A DNA stretch of 64,000 nucleotides from NCBI RefSeq assembly GCF_037042905.1, contig NC_087262.1:23390001-23454000 (forward strand), in the 5' to 3' direction. Positions within the stretch are counted from its first letter, which is position 1; each line of letters opens with the position of its first letter. A program made the translations under genes and the position numbers. The stretch comes from Lytechinus pictus (taxonomy: Eukaryota > Echinodermata > Echinoidea > Temnopleuroida > Toxopneustidae). The notes below the pieces were generated by a model. That model made no database searches. It saw only the letters and a program-made list of their open reading frames with translations, and was not told the DNA's origin. This document shows, piece after piece, positions 11,429-22,397 of the stretch.

Positions 11429-12149
11429 TTAACCTTAGGTTTAGATTTTAATGTTGATTCCCCCAACAAGGTCTTAGTCCATTGACCATAAATGACGTTT
11501 GACCTTAATCAAGTGACCTGAAACTCAAGTAGGTCATTAAGTAATACTTGATTAACCTTATGTCTTAGTTTCATGAACTAGGTATATATACTTTCTAAGT
11601 TATGCTGTCATTTCAAAAACTTAACATTCGGTTACGATTTGATGTGCCACCGTCGGAAAAGCGGTGCCTATTTTCTCACTCTGTTATATATGCAGGTGAG
11701 ACAAAAATGGATTTAAAACTAATGTAGTGCATTAGATATTCATCGCTGCAAAAAGTTTTATTATAAGGGAAACATAATTATCATACGCACGCAAAAGTTT
11801 CGTGACTGGTTACCTGAACGTCAGATCCATTAATAGACACAGTGACAAACTGAGAGAACCCAAATGCAGGACTCTACGGTATCGTTGTAGTGCCCTACCA
11901 TTTCTCGTCCGACTACTGAATAAGAATGGACTGTGTTAGTTCGGTCGGCCAAAATAGATTTGAATTATCATAATTAATTATTATCTGCACATTAACTGTA
12001 CATATACAATGTCATGACTTAATCAGTTTTTAATTCGTAATATTTGTTAATTAATTCTTATTTTAATGTAATATTCATAGTCCTTAAAAGAAATGGTTTA
12101 TAGTTTCTGAGTAATCCTAATGATGTTTTATTTACCATAATTTACCGCC

Positions 12150-14885
12150 AGTTTTTGATTTGTTTGAGAAGTTACTTGAATCTATTGAATCTTTGTCTAA
12201 AGATGTCATTCTTTTAGGAGATCTGAATTGTGACATTGCTAAGGAGCCATCCACTTGCCAAACAAAACGATTGTTGAACTTAGTAGAAGAATACAATTTA
12301 AAACAATTTGTTCATGAGCCAACGAGGATAACGCAGACATCTGCAACACTTATTGATGTTATATTTTCCTCAAATCATAACAAAATAACTTTGTTTGATG
12401 TCATTCCACTAGGCATGAGCGATCACTATATGGTGATCTGCTCATTAGGAAAGCACAAATCTCCATCTGTGTGTCATAAATATGTGTATTCAAGGAATCT
12501 AAAGAAAATGAATATAAGCGATTTTAAGAACGATTTAAGCAATGTATGTTGGCAAGATGTTCTCTCTGAAACAGACGCTAATATTGCCTATGAAATTTGG
12601 TCCAGTAAATTTTGTTCAGTTTTGAATAAACACGCACCTCTTAGGAAAAAAAGAGTGCGACAAAAAGAAACTCCATGAATAAATAGTGACATATTGACCA
12701 AGATAAAGGAAAGGAATGAAATAAAAAAACCGTGCTAAATCTTCGAAATCTGACAGTGACTGGACATTATACAGAAAACTTAAAAATACTGTTACAGATA
12801 TGATACGTAAGGCAAAAAAGCAATATATTTCAGAGATAATCTTGAACAACAAAGGGAATTGTTCTGCTATGTGGAAATCTTTACGATGTATGCTTCCTAA
12901 TAAAAAACACAAGAAGTTAATTAAAAAACTGTCTTTTAATGGTAAAGATATTTTGGGATTTAAGGAAATTGCCACACGCTTAAATGATCACTTCGTTGAC
13001 CTGGCAGCTGAACGCAAAGAAAGGTTTACCTTTTAAGACAATATGGATCAATACTTAAACAAAGTTTTAAGCCGATCTCAAGTCGAGATGTTAAAAAACA
13101 CATCAATGAAATTGCAAGTAATAAGGCCACTGGCCTGGATCAAATTACAGCACATGTAATTAAAGAAGTTATTGACTACATCATTACGCCATTGACACAT
13201 ATTGTCAATACTTCACTGTCCACAGGGAGGATTCCTGATGCATGGAAAAGGGCTCGTTTAACGTCAATCTTCAAAAGTGGTGACAATACTAATCCGTCAA
13301 ACTATAGACCAATCTCAGTACTCCCAGTTTTGTCTAAAGTCTTAGAAAAGATTGTGTTTAATAAAGTGTATGACTACCTGTCAAACAATAGTTTGCTCGA
13401 TCATTGCCAGCATGGTTTTCGTCCAGGCCACTCAACAACCACTGCCTTGTTTAATATTACTGAATGATTTTGCTAACAAAATTGATCAAGGTTACGTTAT
13501 TGGTATGGTCACTATAGACATGGAGAAGGCATTAGATTTAATATCGTCTGAATTATTGTTAAAGAAGTTATCTTACTTTGGATTTGATCAGGATGCAGTA
13601 AAATGGTTTCGCTATTATTTCTATGGTAGGCAGCAATCAACGGTTGTCAATGGTAATTCATGTCAGGTTTTCGTACTGTTGAAAGTGGAGTGCCTCAGGG
13701 GAGTATACTAGGCCCCCTCCTCTTTATAATCACTCTAAATGATTTGGTCAGATCTGTAGAACAATGCTCCCTCTCTTTATATGCAGACGATACATGTATT
13801 TACTTTGCATCTAAAGAGCCCAATAATTTAGAAATGACTATTAACAGAGATTTAAAGTTAATTTCTAGATGGTTTTCTAATAATGAACTATTAATCAACA
13901 TCGATAAGTGTCAATTTATGTTATTAGGATCTAAAGCAAAGCTCCGTCTATTTGATAATATAAAAATACAAATGCAAAATTATGAATTGCAAAGAGTAAT
14001 CCAATGTAAATATCTTGGTGTAATAATAAACAGCTCCCTAACCTGGACCCCCCAAATTGACAGTGTTCGGAAAAAAGTTTTACAGACACTCTATTCTTTA
14101 AAACGCATTCGATGTTATATACCAAAAAACACAGCTCTTATGATGTATAAGGCTTTAATCCAACCGATATTTGACTATTGTTGTACAATCTGGAGAAATG
14201 GCAATAAAAGCCAACTAAATCGTCTCCAAGTTCTACAAAACAGGGCACTGAAATCTGTCTTAGAAGTAAACAGTAGATTTAGTACAGCGAATATATATGC
14301 CATTTTAAAGGTTGATCAACTCAACAAGAGATGGAACAATCAGTCAATTTTTACCATTTTTAAATTGGTCAATAATCTAGCTCCATCTGTCATTTGTACT
14401 CGAATCACACTTAAATCACGAGAATATCTTTTAAGAAACATAGACCGACAAATTCAATTGCCGAAGCCTCAATCTAATTATCTAAAAAACAGTCCCCTTT
14501 ATTCAGCATCTAAATTATTCAATAACCTACCTGCAACAACCCGATCAGAAAAAAACCCGACTACATTTGCACGTCTCATATCACTTTCTTAATTTAATTG
14601 ATACCGCATTATATACCTTCATTTTTTAATGTTTAATTTTGACTTAACTTTGTATATTATTTTAGTCTATTTATTTTTCATTTTTGTTTACTCCAATTTT
14701 ACTTTTGCCAATTGCATTTTACCCATGCTTTGATATATTTTGTTTTTCGTTCTTATTTTTGTATGCTTATTTTATGTTGATATTATTTGTTATTATCATT
14801 TGTCCACGGCCTTGCTGAAAAGCAGCTCCTAGCTGAAAGCGGGCTTTTTAACCGTGATTAAATGAATAAAATACAAATACAAAAT
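12150..14885 (+). pseudogene. CR1/Jockey-type LINE, broken ORF2 (endonuclease + reverse transcriptase)
   Basis: A non-LTR retrotransposon copy read across several frames. 12,160-12,678 is the C-terminal half of an apurinic-type endonuclease (LLGDLNCDIA, then LIDVIFSS, MSDHYMVIC). 13,075-13,467 holds the start of the reverse transcriptase (NYRPISVLPVLSKVLEKI, HGFRPGHSTTTALF); 13,470-13,640 motif A, degraded to DMEKALD; 13,660-14,592 VPQGSILGPLLF, the catalytic LYADDT, then the thumb region and C-terminus ending LISLS. At least four stops or frameshifts (near 12,678, 13,036, 13,467, 13,660) show it is dead. The 3' end is a short A-rich repeat, AAATACAAATACAAA, at about 14,869-14,884, a CR1/Jockey-type tail. 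The 5' end is truncated inside the endonuclease. Confidence 0.88.
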
Positions 14886-16344
14886 AGTATAATCTCTATT
14901 ATTCAGATCTTATTGTACACCAGAAAAAGCTTCTGACTATAATCTTCATATTTTTCACTGATATAAGGATTTCTTCATCATTATGTAATGATGTTTGTGT
15001 TTAATAGATAACTCGTTTTTTTATCTTTATTGATATAGGTAATTATTTGAAATTGATATACGTAAAATTAAAACAAATTGGCAGTATACTAGCCGAATTA
15101 TTAACACATACGCTACCCGCGTACATGCATGAATCATATAGTTTTATTTTATAATCTTTTATCATTTTATGTTTTCGTCATTTGAAATACCTTTTGCCAA
15201 TTTGTTTAATGCTTCCGTTGATTTGTTAATTATTTCCGATTTTATTATTATATAGTTAATACTACAAAGGCATACACACTAGTCATTTCTAAGACACACA
15301 ATTTACTTTCAGTTATCATTTCTTTCTAGAATTCCACAAAACAAGTAGTTTCAATACCATACGATATCCGTATTATTTCTTTTTTGATTATCTGTGTTAT
15401 TGTTTGAACATTTTTTGTGTCATTATTATCATGTAAATACATCGAAATTCGGCCTTAGCCGCGATGTCTTGATTTTGATTGCTTGTTTTATTCTTTCTTT
15501 ATCTGATTTTCTTATTCATGTCATCGTTTGGTAATTAAAATGATTTTACCTTCACGGTAATGTTTCTAATCCTGTTTTTCACGCTTTTCCTTCTCTCAGT
15601 TGTCCTTATTTTGTTACGTTATGTGAGGAATAGCCCTATCCCCCCTCTATCCCTCGTTTTCTCTATCTATCTATCTATCTATCTATTTACATATACATGT
15701 ATTTATCTATCTATTTACCTATCTATATATCTACCTATCTATCTATCTATCTACCTACCTATACCTATCTATCTAATACGAAAATATTAAATGATTATGA
15801 TTTTATGTAACAACATAAGAAAAAAGGAAAGTGGGGTGTGACATCATCAGCCCATCTAATGAATATTCATAACGACGCGCAAATAATTGTTTTCATGAAA
15901 TATTTACAAACTTTAAAATTCAATTGCTTCGTTATTTGTTGTCAGATATCGATGAAATGTTTAGCATTTTGTCCAGTGAATTTTACTCTACTTATTTAGA
16001 TATAATTATTTTCAGCCCTGAGTACTCCTATAAGATGTCTCCATGCATTACTGAACATCAGACATTTCGCATCAGGAGGCCGAACAAAGTCCTGAATTTT
16101 ATTTAGGCTTGACAGCCCGTTTCACATAACTGGTGCCATTTTACTGAATATTCGACTATTCAATAGGACGATTCAATGAACGCATACAATTGAATTCGTC
16201 TTAAAGACCCCAACAAAAGGTAAAAAGTGAAATGACAAATTGAAACCTATAAGCTGCAAAGCACTGCCATGCAATATTTATCCATTTTCAAAACTTGTCA
16301 GCGTAGTAGTATATAGTATTTTGCCTTAAAAAAACCCTACATAA
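14886..16344. other. Noncoding interval with (CTAT)n microsatellite
   Basis: No gene recognised. A CTAT/CTAC tetranucleotide array occupies about 15,661-15,775. Near 16,203 the sequence CTTAAAGACCCCAACAAAAG resembles the end of the TTAA-flanked MITE family at 10.6 kb. Confidence 0.6.
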
Positions 16345-16958
16345 TTAAGGACAAGTCCATCCCATTAAAAAGTTGATTTGAATAAAAAGAGAAAAATACA
16401 ACAAGCATAACACTGAAAATTTTATAAAAATCGGATAAAAAAAAGAGAAAGGTATGACATTTGAAAGTTAAGCTGGATTTCACAAAACATAATGCACGTC
16501 CTGGTCAGTATGCAAATGGGGGAGCTGATGACATCACACACACTATTCATTTTGTATTTTATCATATGAAATATGGAATTTTTCAATTTTCTCCTCATTG
16601 TCATGTGAACAAAGTTTTATTCTCCCTGACCATTGGGTAGGTATTTGTATTACCATTGTTTTGGCATTTTGTCATTCAGTTAAGTTGGCCCTTATTGTCA
16701 AATCTGGAAATATTATATATTCTATGTTTCGAACAATAAAAACACAAGAACTATAGTGAGTGAAGGACATCATCGACTTTCTCATTTGCATAATCACTGA
16801 GATTTCCTAACTCTTTTGTGAAAAATAAGCGACACTTTGAAAAGTCGGAACTTTCTTATTTAACTACCGATTTTCTGATAAAATGTTCAGCTTTATGCTT
16901 GTTTGATTTTCTATATTCATTCAAACCAACACTTTTCTGGGGTGGACTTCACCTTTAA
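16345..16958. mobile_element. Palindromic MITE, TTAAGGACAAGTCC family
   Basis: Starts TTAAGGACAAGTCCATCCC, ends GGGGTGGACTTCACCTTTAA. Inner landmarks also pair: AAAATACAACAAGCATAACA against TTATGCTTGTTTGATTTT, and the TGCAAATGGGGGAGCTGATG region against ATCATCGAC...CATTTGCAT. About 610 bp. Copies at 17,793, 24,838 and 58,115. Confidence 0.8.
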
Positions 16959-17792
16959 CGGGTTTAGTTCAATACAATATATGTGTTTTACAGAGCTTCT
17001 CAACGGTCTGAATGATGTGACATTTGTCTTGAGTTTGGGGGAGGGGTTGCGATTTTATAGATTTGTCTTTAGAAGAGAATTATTTTCTTCATTTCAAGAT
17101 TAAGAATATGGTTTCTTTTACTTTTTGCAGAGGAAAAAAAGACACCGGCATTATTTAGTCCTCAACGACTTACAGTTCTTGACCATGCTTTTAAAATTTC
17201 TTAGTTTGCTCTATTTTGCCAAGAATGCGATGTTAGGAAAAACTATTAATCTGAATGTGGATATATGCATGTATAGATATAAAGTTGACCCAAACGACAA
17301 ATAAAACATCGTGGCAAAACTAGTCCAAAGCGGAGGACCGATCAAAAGAAATACTTTCCATGATATGACTCCATTTAATAATATTGAACAAAAATATTCA
17401 ATTGAGTACTTTAGAACATGAAACATAATTCAGTACTTGGTAAATGTATGAGAATCCCACAAAGGTGTGTTTCCAGGGGAGGGGAGTATACGGGTTGGTA
17501 CGCGATAAAAGAGGGATAAGAATGAAAAGAATAATTACGTTTTCAAGGTTTGCCTGCCTCCTGTAGTTATGGCATTTACAATGCGCAATGCTTAGCTGAT
17601 TGGCAACAAAACATCATTTGGTAAACATAGTAAGTCCGACAGCAAGACCGGAAAAAAAAAACACGATTTACTAAAATAATTTAAATTAAAGCATTATTTT
17701 AAAGATAGGCCTACAAAACTACCTTGATTATTTTCATTGATTGAGGTATCTAATAGCAGATATTGAACTTTTGTAGAAATGTGATTTTCTTC

Positions 17793-18012
17793 TTAAAGGT
17801 CAAGTCAACTCGAGTAAAATGTTGACTTGAATAAAAATCAAACCAGCATAACACTGAAAATTTCATCAAAATCGGATGTAAAATAAGAAAGTTATGGCAT
17901 TTTAAGGTATCACTTATTTTTCACAAAAAAGTGTTATTTTCAGTGTTATGCTTGTTTGATTTTTCTCTTTTTATTTAAATCAATTTTTTGTTTTGGTGGA
18001 CTTCGTCCTTTA
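17793..18012. mobile_element. Short palindromic MITE copy (TTAAAGGTCAAGTC family)
   Basis: 220-bp internally deleted copy of the same family: both ends plus the inner ATCAAAATCGGATGTAAAAT arm remain and the middle is lost. Noncoding. Confidence 0.78.
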
Positions 18013-18178
18013 AGTTTTTTAAAATTCAGATAACGCCTGCCAAAATGACTGTATGAAATCCCGTCTTTCCAATGGTTTTGCTAAGTTATATTACATAATG
18101 ACGGGTCATTTGTACATTATATTTGTAATTAAGTTACGATAAATCGATAATTTTCGGTTTCGTTTTTTATGGGGCGCA

Positions 18179-18180
<2 letters not shown>

Positions 18181-18238
<58 letters not shown>
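18181..18238. repeat. (TA)n microsatellite
   Basis: About 58 bases of almost pure TA, immediately left of the tRNA-like inverted cluster; a matching TA run lies at its right side. Confidence 0.9.
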
Positions 18239-18242
<4 letters not shown>

Positions 18243-18630
18243 GTGTGAAGTTATACATGTACTACAGCTTTGGCAACTCTTTTATATTTAAATATTGTGT
18301 GAAAGAAATGGATGAAGAGAACAATGGTAGGCGTAGCTTAAATCAAGGTTCCCCAGAGCTATCTACCCTTTTTGGAAAAATTGGTGATGCCGAAAAAATG
18401 TCTCTGCCGGGAATCGAACCCGGGCCCCCAGCTTTGAACGCCGGTGCCTTAACCAATAGACCACAAAGACGGGTTAGTGGCTAGGGCGACCCCGATCCAA
18501 TTGACCGTCAGATCTGGGGAACCTTGATTTAAGCTACGCCTACCATTGTTCTCTTCATCCATTTCTTTCACACAATATTTAAATATAAAAGAGTTGCCAA
18601 AGCTGTAGTACATGTATAACTTCACACATT
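18243..18630. repeat. Inverted repeat around tRNA-like unit
   Basis: The left arm, from TGTGAAGTTATACATGTACT to the AAGGTTCCCCAGA at about 18,356, is repeated almost base for base in reverse complement at 18,515-18,628. Between the arms is the minus-strand tRNA-like sequence. The arm also recurs in part at 18,925-18,990 after the second tRNA-like copy. Confidence 0.85.
18399..18470 (-). tRNA. tRNA-like (SINE head) copy 1
   Basis: On the minus strand, 72 nt fold as a cloverleaf: acceptor GTCTTTG/CAGAGAC (one G-T), D arm with TCTATTGGTTAAGG, anticodon stem CCGGC/GCTGG around loop GTTCAAA, T arm CCGGG/CCCGG around TTCGATT. The B box GGTTCGATTCC is perfect. Because the same flanks accompany both copies, it is more likely the head of a tRNA-derived repeat than a working gene; the loop would place TCA in the anticodon position, unusual for a normal tRNA. 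Confidence 0.5.
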
Positions 18631-18811
18631 TGTATACTTTCTCCCATACGTGTACTGTATCAAAGCAATAGCTTTGATCCAGCTGAGGCATGGCGGCTTG
18701 TCATTGTTCAAAACCCTCCTTCACCCGACAAAGGAAATTATAATTGGTATGGTGTCGAAAATCTGTCTATCTGACGGTCAATTGGATCGGGGTCGCCCTA
18801 GCCACTAACCC

Positions 18812-18883
18812 GTCTCTGTGGTCTAGTGGTTAAGGCACCGGCGTTCAAAGCTGGGGCCCCGGGTTCGATTCCTGGCAGAGACA
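18812..18883 (+). tRNA. tRNA-like (SINE head) copy 2
   Basis: 72 nt with perfect acceptor pairing GTCTCTG/CAGAGAC, D arm with TCTAGTGGTTAAGG, anticodon stem CCGGC/GCTGG with loop GTTCAAA, and T stem CCGGG/CCTGG (one G-T). The A box TGGTCTAGTGG resembles Glu/Gly/Asp tRNAs. Downstream sequence (ATTTTTTCGGCATCACC to ACACAATAT) matches copy 1, so this is a repeat family with a tRNA head. A T-run at 18,885 would terminate polymerase III. Confidence 0.55.
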
Positions 18884-18986
18884 TTTTTTCGGCATCACCA
18901 ATTTTTCCAAAAAGGGTAGATAGCTCTGGGGAACCTTGATTTAAGCTACGCCTACCATTGTTCTCTTCATCCATTTCTTTCACACA

Positions 18987-18987
<1 letters not shown>

Positions 18988-19075
<88 letters not shown>

Positions 19076-19135
19076 TACACATATACATATATATATAATA
19101 TATAAATATATATATGTATATATATATAAAAAATG
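18988..19135. repeat. (TA)n microsatellite, long
   Basis: About 150 bases of TA with CA/TG interruptions; the Tyr/Ile-rich frames across it are artefacts. Confidence 0.9.
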
Positions 19136-19744
19136 ATATATAAAGTGATGAACTGCATAAGTAATCGCCATTTATCTGTTAAAAAAATTAATATGCCAAT
19201 AATAAAATAAGCCATCCTTATTGATTAGTGGACCAAAGTCGTTCATATACTGATAACTCATTGTTTTTTAATGCAGCAATACTATACCTCTTTATGAAGC
19301 AAAATATTAATTGATATTTTTCTTTATTCTACTTCTAGATACATAGATATATAGTTATCTAATTTATTTTTCCAGTTCCAGAAAATTAATACAAATCAGA
19401 AAAAATACAAATCAATAGGAAACAAAATAGAAATGAACTTACAGTAATAAAGAATGATAATACCGACACAAACGAAACGATTAATTCATATCATCATTCT
19501 TCAAATAGAAAATTAAAGATATTGCAAAAAAAAACATGATGAGGGACAAGTCAAACCGAGCAGCAATTATATTTGAATAAATGAAGATAAGGTAAACCAA
19601 CGCCACACTGATAATGATATAAAAAAAAACGGATGTAATATTGTTGATTCTCACAAAGCAAGATGTACGTAAAACATCGTCGATTAGTGAGAGTCGATGA
19701 GGTCATATATTATACGAAATATGTAAAATTCCAATTATAATACA

Positions 19745-20210
19745 GATTTCATAATAGATATTAATTATTAACCTTGGTTAAGATTTCGTTTTTAGTTCCC
19801 CCATCATAATCTAAAATCATTTACCCTAAATGACCATTGTTCTCAGTTATGTGACCTGAAACTCAGGCAGGGCGTTCAGTAATATTTGCTTACCCCTATG
19901 TCCAAGTTTCATGAACCAGATCCATAAACTTTAAGTTATGATGGATATTTACAAATATCCCAACATGGCCAAAGTTCATTGACCCTAAATGACATTTGAC
20001 CTTGGTCATGTAACCTGGAAACTCGGGCAGGGAGTTTAGTAATACATGTACTTGATAACCATTATGTCCAATTTTCATGAACTAGGCCCATATGCATGTA
20101 CTTTCTAAGTTATGATGGCTATATAAAAACTTAATCTTCGGATAAGATTTGATGTTGACGACGCCGCGGCTATAAGTCTCGCTCTACTATAGTGGTAGTG
20201 TGACTGAGTA
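19745..20210. repeat. Fragment of the TGACCTTGGTCATGT minisatellite element
   Basis: Three degenerate copies of the 150-160 bp unit found in the elements at 9.6 and 45.3 kb, ending with GACGACGCCGCGGCTATAAG and CTCGCTCTAC, the family's end. The other end is missing. Confidence 0.65.
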
Positions 20211-20229
20211 TTATTGAAAGGCATCGTCT

Positions 20230-20960
20230 GCAGGCACAGACCCTGATTGGAACTTTTTTTGTGTGTGTAAAATAACCATTGCTGGTCTTCTTTATTCATC
20301 AAACAAAATATATTCACAGTGCTAACATTTTGCCTCCATTTCTGGAGGGAAATACATGGTTTTCTGGATTTCACATTTTCTTCCATCTGTAAACGATATC
20401 TTAATAGGTAAAACAAAATATTAAGCAGCCTTTGAATCGTTATTTTCCTTTTAGATTCTTTTCCAGCGAAACATTTATAAATGGTATACAAAGCATAATT
20501 CAAATTATATCTACATCATTTTTTTCTTTTGATCTAAATGAAATTCCTGATAATATATGACATGGCTGGAAATGAAAATTTGGCAAAATATATTTCTGTA
20601 CATTTTCTTCAAATATTATCATTATGTTACAAGAGAAAAACATATGACTGCAATCACCTTTTTGATCACAGTAAAAACATTGGTCATTTTATTTTAATTT
20701 CCATTTAAAAAGGTTAGCTGGTGTTGCCAAAATATTATACAGGAACTTAAAATTGAAATTGACCAATACATTGTCCCTAACAAACTTTAACTTAAATAAC
20801 AAAAAATCTGTCCAAACTGGTAAACAATCAAATACTAAGGTATTACACCAACATTCCTCTGCTCTAGATTCTTCGGTTTTTACTTGGATCAATTCATAAT
20901 ATATTTTCCTAACTGTCAATTTACTTAATGAAATAATACTATCAACCAATCTAATATCAT
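20230..20960 (-). pseudogene. Tx1/L1-type LINE remnant (C-terminus of ORF2)
   Basis: Minus-strand frames give LTVRKIYYELIQVKTEE, then FKFLYNILATPANLFKWKLK, a stop at 20,689, and just after it CFYCDQKGDCSHMFFSC. The Cys-Cys-His-Cys cluster (C-x2-C-x7-H-x4-C) after a NIL...L.KW segment is the C-terminus of Tx1/L1-like elements; the intact-looking copy at 62.2 kb has the same arrangement. Only the C-terminal tail remains. Confidence 0.6.
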
Positions 20961-21542
20961 TATATACATTAACATTGGATCTAAATTCCGAATACTTCTT
21001 TGATAATTGTAACTTTGATCAACAAGTCAGTGTGCCTCCACGCAAAGACTAGCACATACAAAACTTGCTGAGAGAGCCTTCAGTACACAAGGAATGAGTA
21101 GGCTGCACATTCAGAACCTTAACTCGAGTGAAGGGTTTGCCCAGCAGAAGTCAGACCAGTGAGTGATGACAAAACAAGATTTAGAGTGTACTTTATATCC
21201 GATTGTGATGGGTTTTTGATTTTCTCTATTTTAATCAAATCATTTCGCTGTACTGTTGTATGGAGAAATCATAGCCATTGACTACGTTAATTACATACAC
21301 ATTCCATCGTGATGCATGGAATTCACATACTGCCTCCCTGATATCATGCATATTACAAAATATAACTCAAAGGCCCATATTCGGAACTCGGTTTTAATTC
21401 AAACTCTGGTCTAAAGTTGTGGTTTAACTATGGGGAACCAATTGTGACATCAATCTCTAACAGTAGAGGTTCAATGCAGGCGCGGATCCATGGGGGGGGG
21501 GGGGGGCCGAGGGGGCCTTGCCCCCCCCCCCTTTGGCAAAAC

Positions 21543-22397
21543 AAAGAAGAGAGGGAAAGAAAGAGAAAAAAGAGGGGAAGAGGGGAAAGAAAAGAAGAAA
21601 AAGAAGAAAGGAAGAGGGGGAAGAAGGGAAGAAAAAAGAGAGAGGAAAAGGGGGGAAAGAAAAGAGGAAAGGAGAGAGGGAGAGGGGGAAGGAAAAGGAG
21701 GGAAAAAGAGAGATGAAGAAGGAGGAAAGAGGAGAAGAGAGAGAGAGGGGAAAAGAAGAGGGGAAAAGAGAGAGGAAGAGGGGGAAGGAAGAAGAGGAGA
21801 AAAAAGAGAGAGGAAAGGGGGAAAGAAAAGAAGAAAAAGGGAAGAGGGGGAAGGAATGGAAGGAAAAGGGAGAGGAAAAGGGGAAAGAAAGAAAAGGAAA
21901 AAAAAGAGAGAGAGGGGAAGAGGGGAAAGGAAGAGAAGAAAAAGAGAGAGAGGAAAAAGAGGAGAGAAAAGGGGAAAAAAAGAGGAAGAGAAGAAAAGGG
22001 AGGGGGGAGAGGGTTAAGAAAAAAAGAAGAAGAGGGGAAAGAAAAGGAGAGAGAGGAAGAGGGAGGAAAGAAGAGAATAAAAAGAGAGGGGAAAGAAAAG
22101 AAGAAAAAAGAAGAGGGGAAAAAAAAAGAAAAAAAGGAGAAGAAGAGGGGAAAGAAAGAGAAAAAAGAGGAAGAGGGGGAAGGAAGAGAAGGAAAGGGAG
22201 GGGGAGGGGGGATAAAAAAGAGGAAGAGGGGGGAAAGAGAGAGGAAGAGGGAAAAAGAAAAGGAGAAAAAAGGAGAAATAGGAAGAGGGAAGAAAGAAGA
22301 GAAGAAAAAAGAGAGAGATAGGGGGAAAGAAAAGAAGAAAAGGGGAGAGGAAGAGGGGGAAGGACGAGAAAAAAAAAGAGGAAGAGGAGGAAAGAAA
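21543..22397 (+). repeat. Polypurine tract, about 855 bp
   Basis: The plus strand is almost entirely A and G in irregular GAAA/GGGA/GAGA mixtures, with only about ten pyrimidines. The Lys/Arg/Glu/Gly and Ser/Phe/Leu/Pro frames of 175-340 codons are by-products. Such tracts can form triplex (H-DNA) structures. Confidence 0.9.

Larger units (their letters stand above)
9640..11702. mobile_element. Inverted-ended element with GTCTCACCTGCA termini, copy 1
   Basis: Starts GTCTCACCTGCA and ends TGCAGGTGAGAC. Inside are degenerate copies of a unit of about 150-160 bp containing TGACCTTTGACCTTGGTCAT, GTGACCTGAAACTC and CATAAACTTTCAAGTTATG (10,080-10,620 and 11,440-11,640). It has been enlarged by a SINE (9803-10,062) and a TTAA-flanked MITE (10,622-11,428). 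The same family occurs complete and inverted at 45,251-46,202 and as a fragment at 19.75-20.2 kb. No transposase is present. Confidence 0.7.

Noticed and set aside
18798-19215. Tyr/Ile-rich frames and the repeated [19 protein letters not shown] frame
   Set aside because: They arise from (TA)n runs and from the inverted tRNA-like repeat, whose complement gives the same peptide on both strands.
20105-20503. 132-codon minus frame as an independent gene
   Set aside because: Lies at the 3' end of the Tx1-type LINE remnant and in part over the minisatellite fragment; no start context or domain.
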